Origin: Microbacterium sp. SZ1
GTDB taxonomy: Bacteria > Actinomycetota > Actinomycetes > Actinomycetales > Microbacteriaceae
Assembly: GCF_002362255.1 (NCBI RefSeq)
Contig: NZ_LPVV01000012.1
Location: 203,244 to 267,243 of the forward strand
DNA: 64,000 bases
Direction of reading: 5' to 3'
The notes under the pieces: generated by a model
The model's input: the letters and a program-made list of their open reading frames with translations, nothing else
The model's database searches: none
What the model was told of the DNA's origin: nothing
Made by a program: the position numbers and the translations under genes
Shown: in pieces, positions 58,496 through 64,000 of the stretch
How positions within the stretch are numbered: position 1 is the stretch's first letter
Layout of the letters: every line of letters starts with the position of its first letter

Positions 58496-60169
58496 TCAGT
58501 GACCGCCGAGGGTGATCGACGCACCCGGGATCGCCTGCAGCAGCCGATCCGTGTACTCCTGCTGCGGGTTGGCGAAGATCTCGTCGACCGTGCCCTGCTC
58601 GACGATCTTCCCCTTCTCCATCACGCAGACGAGGTCGCTCGACACGCGCACGACGGCGAGGTCGTGCGTGATGAACAGGTAGGTCAGACCCAGCTCCGAC
58701 TGCAGGTCTGCGAGAAGCTGCAGCACCTGGTCCTGCACGAGCACGTCGAGCGCCGAGACCGCCTCATCGAGCACGATGATGTCGGGCTTGAGCGCCAGGG
58801 CCCGCGCGATGGCCACGCGCTGACGCTGGCCACCGGACAGCTCGTTCGGGTACCGGGTCGCCAGCGCGCGGGGCAGCGCGACCTGGTCGAGCAGCTCCTC
58901 CACACGCTCCCGACGCGATGTCCGGTCGCCGACGCCGTGGATCTGCAGCGGCTCGGCGATCGTGTTGCCGATGTTCCGCAGCGGGTCGAGCGAGCCGTAC
59001 GGGTCCTGGAACACGGGCTGCATCCGTCGGCGCAGACCGAAGGCCTGCGCGTTCGAGAGGTTCGACACGTCCTGGCCGTCGATCTCGATCGTGCCCGCGG
59101 TCGGGTCCTCGAGCTTGAGGACCATCTTCGCCACCGTGGACTTGCCGGAGCCCGACTCGCCGACGAGGGCGAGCGTCTTGCCGCGAGGGATCTCGAAGGA
59201 CACATCGTCGACAGCGCGGAAGTCCTCGCTGCGGAACCCGCCCTGGCGGATCTTGTAGTCCTTGGTGAGGCCGGCCACGCGAACCGTCGGCGGGATGTCC
59301 GCGAGGTCCTCGAGCGTCTCGATACCCCGGTCCTCCACGACCGCCTGGATGCGCTGCGACGCCACGCTCGGCGCCGCGGCCACGAGCCGCTTGGTGTACG
59401 GGTGCTGCGGGTTCTCGAGGATCTCCCGGCTGGGTCCGGCCTCGACGATGTTGCCGCCGTTCATCACGATGATCTTGTCCGCGCGCTCGGCCGCGAGGCC
59501 GAGATCGTGGGTGATCAGGAGCACCGAAGTGCCCTTGTCGCGCGTGAGCGACGCCATGTGATCGAGGATGACCCGCTGCACCGTCACGTCGAGGGCCGAG
59601 GTGGGCTCGTCGGCGATCAGGAGCTTCGGGTCGGCCGCGAGACCGATGCCGATCAGTGCACGCTGGCGCATACCGCCCGAGAACTGGTGCGGGAACTGGT
59701 GGAGACGGCGCTCCGCGTCGGCGAGACCCGCCTGCTGCAGCACCTCGATCGCGCGAGCCTTGACCGCCTGGCGCCCCTGGGCGACACCGTTGGCGCGGAT
59801 GGCCTCCTTGACCTGGAAGCCGATGCTCCACACGGGGTTCAGGTTCGACATGGGGTCCTGCGGCACGAAGCCGATGTCACGGCCGCGCACCGCCTCGATC
59901 TCGCGCCGGGTGAGCTTCGTCAGCTCACGTCCGTCGAGAGTGATCGAGCCACCCGTCACGGTGCCGGTTCCGGGGAGCAGGTTCACGATGGCCGTCGCCG
60001 TCGTGGACTTGCCCGAACCCGACTCGCCGACGATCGCGACGGTCTCTCCCGGCATGACGTCGAAGCTCACGCCGTGCAGGACCTCCCGCAACCCCTCCTG
60101 GGTGCGGAAGGCGACCTTCAGGTCGCGGATGCTGAGCAACGGGATCTGGTCGACTGCGCGCTCGCTCAT
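58496..60169 (-). CDS. Fused double ATPase of a dipeptide/oligopeptide ABC transporter (DppD-DppF)
   Basis: 557 residues with two complete ABC domains (about 8-260 and 285-550). Walker A is GESGSGKST in both, signatures are FSGGMRQRALI and LSGGQRQRVAIARAL, and Walker B is LIADEPTSALD and IIVLDEAVSALD. The oligopeptide-type C-terminal extensions (NPQHPYTKRL, NPQQEYTDRL) are present after each domain. It energises import through the two permeases encoded upstream. The ATG overlaps the permease stop by 4 nt. Confidence 0.93.
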   Translation of the reverse strand: MSERAVDQIPLLSIRDLKVAFRTQEGLREVLHGVSFDVMPGETVAIVGESGSGKSTTATAIVNLLPGTGTVTGGSITLDGRELTKLTRREIEAVRGRDIGFVPQDPMSNLNPVWSIGFQVKEAIRANGVAQGRQAVKARAIEVLQQAGLADAERRLHQFPHQFSGGMRQRALIGIGLAADPKLLIADEPTSALDVTVQRVILDHMASLTRDKGTSVLLITHDLGLAAERADKIIVMNGGNIVEAGPSREILENPQHPYTKRLVAAAPSVASQRIQAVVEDRGIETLEDLADIPPTVRVAGLTKDYKIRQGGFRSEDFRAVDDVSFEIPRGKTLALVGESGSGKSTVAKMVLKLEDPTAGTIEIDGQDVSNLSNAQAFGLRRRMQPVFQDPYGSLDPLRNIGNTIAEPLQIHGVGDRTSRRERVEELLDQVALPRALATRYPNELSGGQRQRVAIARALALKPDIIVLDEAVSALDVLVQDQVLQLLADLQSELGLTYLFITHDLAVVRVSSDLVCVMEKGKIVEQGTVDEIFANPQQEYTDRLLQAIPGASITLGGH

Positions 60170-61110
60170 CGGCGTGCCCTCGCCTTCGGGTCGAGGGCGT
60201 CTCGGATGAGCTCACCCAGGGTGACGAACGCGAGGACGGCGAGCGTCAGCGCGATCGACGGATAGATGAGTGCCATCGGGGCGACGCGCAGCGAGGCCTG
60301 GGCCTTGCTGATGTCGTTGCCCCAGGACATCACGTCGCTTCCGAGACCCACGCCGAGGAACGACAGGGTCGCCTCCGCGACGATGGCGGCTGCCAGGCCG
60401 AGCGTCGAGACGACCAGTAGCGGGGCGATCGCGTTCGGGATGACGTGGTTCAGCAGGATGCGGAACTTCGACTGCCCGAGAGCCTGCGAGGCCATCACGA
60501 AGTCGGCCTGCCGGACGCGGAGGACCTCCGCTCTCACGACACGCGCGGTCGACGCCCACGCGAACCCGCCGATGGCGAGAGCGAGAGTCCAGACCGAGCG
60601 AACGTCCTTGAAGACGGTCATCACGACCACGGCGGCGAGGATGTAGGGGATCGCGAAGAAGATGTCGCCGATGCGCGACAGCAGTCCGTCGAGCCAGCCG
60701 CCGTAGAAGCCGGCCAGCGCGCCCATGATCAGACCGAGGATCGCGGAGATGAGAGTGGCGATCAGTCCGACGGCGAGAGACGTCTGCGATCCCCACACGA
60801 TGCGCGCGTAGATGTCGCAGCCCTGGAACGTGAAGCCGAGGGGGTGCCCGTCAGCGGGACCGCCGTTGCTGTTCGCGAGCTGGCAATCGTCGTTCGGCGG
60901 GGTGGCCGTGAAGAGCGTCGGCCACAGCGCCATCACGAGGAAGACGAGGGCGAGTGCGATCGAGAACCAGAACAAGGGGCGACGCCGCAGATCCTGCCAC
61001 GCGTCACGCCACAGATTGCTGGCCTTGTCCGAGATGCGCACGGCATCGACGGCGATCGTCTCCGTCTCGACGGGCGCGACGTAGTGTTTCTGGGTCGTGG
61101 GATCAGGCAT
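60166..61110 (-). CDS. Dipeptide/oligopeptide ABC permease (DppC type)
   Basis: 314 residues with six transmembrane helices. The N-terminal OppC_N segment (SDKASNLWRDAWQDLRRRPLFWFS) precedes the EAA loop RVRQADFVMASQALGQSKFRI and ending LLVVSTLGLAAAIVAEATLS. It pairs with the DppB-type permease. ATG 61110 has GAGGA 6 nt upstream, within the 3' end of the dppB-type gene (8-nt overlap). Confidence 0.93.
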   Translation of the reverse strand: MPDPTTQKHYVAPVETETIAVDAVRISDKASNLWRDAWQDLRRRPLFWFSIALALVFLVMALWPTLFTATPPNDDCQLANSNGGPADGHPLGFTFQGCDIYARIVWGSQTSLAVGLIATLISAILGLIMGALAGFYGGWLDGLLSRIGDIFFAIPYILAAVVVMTVFKDVRSVWTLALAIGGFAWASTARVVRAEVLRVRQADFVMASQALGQSKFRILLNHVIPNAIAPLLVVSTLGLAAAIVAEATLSFLGVGLGSDVMSWGNDISKAQASLRVAPMALIYPSIALTLAVLAFVTLGELIRDALDPKARARR

Positions 61111-62029
61111 AGCGAATCCTCGGGTCGAGCAGACCGTAGAGCAGGTCGATGAGCAGGTTCACCAGCACGTAGAGGATTACGAACACCGTCACGAACGAGA
61201 CGACGGTCGGACCCTCGCCACGACGGATGGCCTCGAACAGCGTGTTGCCGACACCCGGCACGTTGAAGATGCCCTCGGTGACGGTCGCGCCGACGAGGAG
61301 GACCCCGAAGTTGGTGGCGGAGTTGGTGATGACGGGGATCAGGGAGTTGCGCAGCACATGCACCGGAAGCACGCGGCTGCGCGAGAGCCCCTTGCTGTAC
61401 GCGGTGCGAACCCAGTCCTGGTTCAGCGTGTCGATGACGGAGCTGCGCATCAGGCGCATGCTCACCGCGTAGAGACTGAACCCGAGCACGATCGCGGGGA
61501 GCCAGAGACCTCCCCAGTCGTTGTCGGCTCCGACGGTCGGCTTGAACCAACCGAGCTGGATGGCCAGGAAGTACTGCGCCAGGAACGCGACGACGAAGAT
61601 CGGGATCGCGATCGCCACCAGGGCGACGATGAGCGACACGTTGTCGAAGATCCTCCCCTTGCGCAGTGCCGAGATCGTTCCGATGATGATCGCCAGGGTG
61701 AACTCGATCGCGATCGCCATGACCGCGAGCCGCCCCGTCACGGGAAGCGTCGCCGCGAGCACCGAGGAGACCGAGCGGCCCGAGAACGTGTCGCCCAGGT
61801 CACCCTGGAACACCCCGGAGATGTAGTACCAGTACTGCACGATGAACGGGTCGTTCAGGTGGTACTGCTCGCGCAACGCCTCGATCAGAGCCGGGTTCGG
61901 CGTCTTGTCTCCGAAGAGCGCGAGGATCGGGTCGCCGGGCATGGCGAACACGAGGAAGTAGATGAGCAGGGTGGCTCCGAAGAAGACCGGGATCACCTGC
62001 AGAAGACGCCTGAGGATATATCCGAGCAT
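61103..62029 (-). CDS. Dipeptide/oligopeptide ABC permease (DppB type)
   Basis: 308 residues, six transmembrane helices. MLGYILRRLLQVIPVFFGAT and FLVFAMPGDPILALFGD are the DppB N-terminus, and the EAA loop is DWVRTAYSKGLSRSRVLPVH. ATG 62029 has GAAGGGA upstream. The frame further back to 62071 has no start signal. It lies downstream of the binding protein gene with a strong hairpin in the gap. Confidence 0.93.
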   Translation of the reverse strand: MLGYILRRLLQVIPVFFGATLLIYFLVFAMPGDPILALFGDKTPNPALIEALREQYHLNDPFIVQYWYYISGVFQGDLGDTFSGRSVSSVLAATLPVTGRLAVMAIAIEFTLAIIIGTISALRKGRIFDNVSLIVALVAIAIPIFVVAFLAQYFLAIQLGWFKPTVGADNDWGGLWLPAIVLGFSLYAVSMRLMRSSVIDTLNQDWVRTAYSKGLSRSRVLPVHVLRNSLIPVITNSATNFGVLLVGATVTEGIFNVPGVGNTLFEAIRRGEGPTVVSFVTVFVILYVLVNLLIDLLYGLLDPRIRYA

Positions 62030-62075
62030 CCGCTTGTCCCTTCTGTGAGGGTGAGAAAGCTCTGCGAACACAAGC

Positions 62076-62113
62076 CTGTGAGGCGGTGACGAAGAGTCGC
62101 CACCGCCTCACAG
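62076..62113 (-). terminator. Strong intercistronic hairpin between binding protein and permease genes
   Basis: CTGTGAGGCGGTG (62076-62088) pairs with CACCGCCTCACAG (62101-62113), with an inner CGA/TCG pairing. It lies 18 nt after the binding protein stop and about 47 nt before the permease start. It is a likely partial terminator or 3'-end protector that keeps binding protein mRNA in excess. Confidence 0.75.
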
Positions 62114-62130
62114 TGAAGTGCCGTCAGATC

Positions 62131-63765
62131 TTACTCGCCGGCCTTCGTGATCTCGTAGTACAGCGGAACGGAGTTCCAGCCGAACGTCACGTTCTGGACG
62201 TTCTCGCTGAAGCCGCCGGTCACGTTCGAGTACCACAGCGGGATCGCGGGCAGATCCTGGAAGAGGATCTCCTGCGCCTTGGTGAAGTCCTCGAGCTGTG
62301 CGTCGGGGTCGGGGTTGCTGATGCCGGACTCGATGGCGGCGTCGAACTCGGGGTTCGTGTAGTCACCGTCGTTGGAACCCGCACCGGTCGCGTAGAGCGG
62401 GCCGAGGAAGTTGTACAGACCCGGGTAGTCCGCCTGCCAGCCCGAACGAGCCGCGGTGGTGATGGTGCGGTCGTTGATCTTCGTGCGGAGATCCTGGAAC
62501 GTCGGGTACGGGTCGCCCGATGCCTCGATGCCGAGGGTGTTCTTGATGCTGTTGCTCACCGCGTCGACCCAGGCGTCGTGTCCGCCGTCGGAGTTGTAGG
62601 CGATCTTGAACTCGCCCTCCCACGGGGAGATGGCGTCGGCCTCGGCCCACAGCTCCTTGGCCTTCTCGGGGTCGTATTCCAGGACCTCGCTGCCGGGGAC
62701 CGAGTCGGACCATCCGTCGATGACCGGCGATGTGAAGTCGGACGCCGGGGTGCGGGTGTCGGAGAAGATCGTCTTGGTGATCTCCTCGCGGTTGATCGCC
62801 ATCGACAGCGCCTGACGACGCAGCTGGCCCTCCTCGCCGCTGAAGTGCGGGAGGAACTGACCGATCGTGAACGACTGGAACACTGCGGACGGCTGGTTCA
62901 CGGCGCGGTCGCCGAGCTCGTCGGTGAAGACGGGGAGCGAGTTCGACGGGATCGCGTCGATGACGTCGACCTCGTTCGACAGCAGGTCGGCGTAAGCCGC
63001 TTCCTGCGTGGCGTAGAACTTGATCGTCAGTCCGCCGTTGGCGGCCTTGCGCCCGCCGTCGTAGTCGTCGTTGCGGACGAGGTCGATCTGCACGTCGTGC
63101 TGCCATGCGTCATCGCCGTCGATCATGTACGGACCGTTGCCGACCGGGTTCTGGCCGAAGGCCTCCATGTCCTCGAACGCGACGTCCGGCAGCGGGTAGA
63201 ACGCCGAGTAGCCGAGACGCAGCGCGAAGTCCGACGCGGGCTTGTTGAGAGCGATCGTGAACGTGTAGTCGTCGACCTGCTTGAGACCCGTGAGCTCGGA
63301 GTCCGTCTCGGCGTTGTAGCCCTCGATGTCCTCGAAGAAGTAGCTCGAGAGGTGCTTGTTGGAGGCCTTGGCGCCCTCGTTCCACGCCTTGATGAAGTTG
63401 TCGGCGGTGACCTCTTCACCGTTGGTGAAGGTCTGACCCTCCTTCAGCTTGACCGTGATGTTCTGGGGATCCTCGGTGGTGATCTCCTCGGCCATGTCGT
63501 TGGTCGGCTTGCCGTCGGCGTCGTAGTAGATGAGGCCCGCGAAGATCTCGTCGAGGATCTTGCCGCCACCCACCTCGTTGGTGTTGGTGGGGATCAGCGG
63601 GTTCTCGGGCTCGGAGCCGTTCGTCGTGATGATGGCATCCGGGTCTGCCTCGCCGCCGGCGCTGCCGCCGTCGCTGTTGCCGCCGCCGCTCGCGCAGCCC
63701 GCGAGCGCCAGGGCGCCGATCGCGAACAGCGCGGTGCCCGCAAGGGCGATCTTGTTGCGCTTCAC
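62131..63765 (-). CDS. Oligopeptide-binding lipoprotein (family 5 solute-binding protein)
   Basis: 544 residues. The signal peptide ends in a lipobox LALAGC (Cys24), followed by a Gly/Ser-rich linker and the SBP family 5 fold (NEVGGGKILDEIFAGLIYYD, ITVKLKEGQTFTNGEEVTADNF, DYTFTIALNKP). It is the extracytoplasmic receptor of the ABC transporter encoded downstream (permeases and fused ATPase). GTG 63765 has AGGAGG 8 nt upstream. The ligand is probably a di- or oligopeptide, not proven. Confidence 0.94.
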   Translation of the reverse strand: MKRNKIALAGTALFAIGALALAGCASGGGNSDGGSAGGEADPDAIITTNGSEPENPLIPTNTNEVGGGKILDEIFAGLIYYDADGKPTNDMAEEITTEDPQNITVKLKEGQTFTNGEEVTADNFIKAWNEGAKASNKHLSSYFFEDIEGYNAETDSELTGLKQVDDYTFTIALNKPASDFALRLGYSAFYPLPDVAFEDMEAFGQNPVGNGPYMIDGDDAWQHDVQIDLVRNDDYDGGRKAANGGLTIKFYATQEAAYADLLSNEVDVIDAIPSNSLPVFTDELGDRAVNQPSAVFQSFTIGQFLPHFSGEEGQLRRQALSMAINREEITKTIFSDTRTPASDFTSPVIDGWSDSVPGSEVLEYDPEKAKELWAEADAISPWEGEFKIAYNSDGGHDAWVDAVSNSIKNTLGIEASGDPYPTFQDLRTKINDRTITTAARSGWQADYPGLYNFLGPLYATGAGSNDGDYTNPEFDAAIESGISNPDPDAQLEDFTKAQEILFQDLPAIPLWYSNVTGGFSENVQNVTFGWNSVPLYYEITKAGE

Positions 63766-63990
63766 TGTGTGTCCTCCTGTGGACGGGTATTCATCAGACT
63801 GCGCGCTCATCGTCGAACGCGTAGGGATAGTCGACTGTAACCCGGGGTTCACGCAACCCCGCACTCGGCTAATGAACCGTTACTGAGTGGTGACCATCCG
63901 TAATACTGCTGAAACACGGGGTCAGCGCGAGTACGGTTATTCGCCGCTCCGAAGCGGCGCCCGATGCGGGAGGCAGAGAAAGGGGGTCGG
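63766..63990. promoter_or_regulatory. Upstream region of the oligopeptide operon
   Basis: 225 nt. The minus-strand promoter of the binding protein gene must lie here. TACAGT (63835-63840) is a possible -10 with no clear -35. CGCCGCT/AGCGGCG (63942-63959) forms a 7-bp hairpin. No gene is visible. Confidence 0.35.
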
Positions 63991-64000
63991 ATGCCGCGGC
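63991..64000 (+). CDS. Possible start of a gene cut by the window edge
   Basis: ATG at 63991 with AAAGGGGG about 5 nt upstream, reading Met-Pro-Arg before the window ends. Too short to identify. Confidence 0.3.

Noticed and set aside
1..64000. CRISPR arrays, insertion sequences, prophage or integrative elements, toxin-antitoxin or restriction systems
   Set aside because: No regular repeat-spacer arrays, transposases, integrases or terminal repeats were seen. Gene content and base composition are uniform.

Overview
The window is a gene-dense stretch of high-GC DNA from a free-living actinobacterium. It is most likely a Microbacteriaceae chromosome, and Microbacterium is my best guess. Support comes from the GC-rich codon use, many GTG starts and one TTG start, frequent TAnnnT boxes 6-7 nt before start codons (leaderless mRNAs), actinobacterial family versions (DapC, DapD, DUF3107, DUF3117, UPF0182, AdnAB) and the frequent word GGATGC/GCATCC. 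I see no insertion sequence, prophage, CRISPR array or rRNA. No gap between genes exceeds 300 bases. The largest are 44429-44686 (a long leader) and 63766-63990 (an upstream region).

Left part, 1-9300: two overlapping CDP-glycerol glycerophosphotransferase-type wall polymer genes, a membrane HtrA protease, a PLP aminotransferase, a nitrilase-family amidase, the initiator tRNA, and an NCS1 nucleobase-type permease with a second nitrilase-family amidase.

Central part, 9300-30500: a neighbourhood that, from memory, is largely conserved in order with Mycobacterium tuberculosis Rv3193c-Rv3211. It holds UPF0182, a PDZ-Lon protease (YlbL type), a DUF2342 protein, an orphan ThiF/cyclodehydratase-like protein, UvrD2, NudC, an APH-fold protein that has lost its catalytic residues, AdnB and AdnA (double-strand break resection), DUF3107, a small membrane protein, a ferritin-like protein and an RhlE-like RNA helicase. 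DNA repair, NAD metabolism and proteins of unknown function sit together, with unusual convergent coding overlaps.

Middle-right part, 29480-41100: DUF817 protein, PHP phosphoesterase, EEP nuclease, aminopeptidase P, a three-gene stress operon (YflT-like, DUF4870, alpha/beta hydrolase), a PRC-MgtE_N-CBS protein paired with a DUF1003 membrane protein, Mrp, TatB, an O-methyltransferase and the tiny DUF3117 gene.

Right part, 41100-64000: three genes of the succinylase branch of diaminopimelate/lysine synthesis (dapE, dapD, dapC) with a PIG-V-like glycosyltransferase, a second DEAD-box helicase, citrate synthase and a 7Fe ferredoxin. Then come AzlCD with an XRE-cupin regulator, an MFS pump with glutaminase, a secreted lytic transglycosylase, TypA/BipA, a CPBP protease and a complete dipeptide/oligopeptide ABC operon (binding protein, two permeases, fused double ATPase, PH-domain membrane protein).

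Most genes are housekeeping. The unexplained signals are regulatory and architectural: a hairpin that contains both a -10 box and a start codon at 2699-2735, widespread leaderless promoters, overprinted gene tails, a predicted pseudokinase and an orphan E1-like protein beside the break-repair nuclease, and a nested inverted repeat at 34009-34089.
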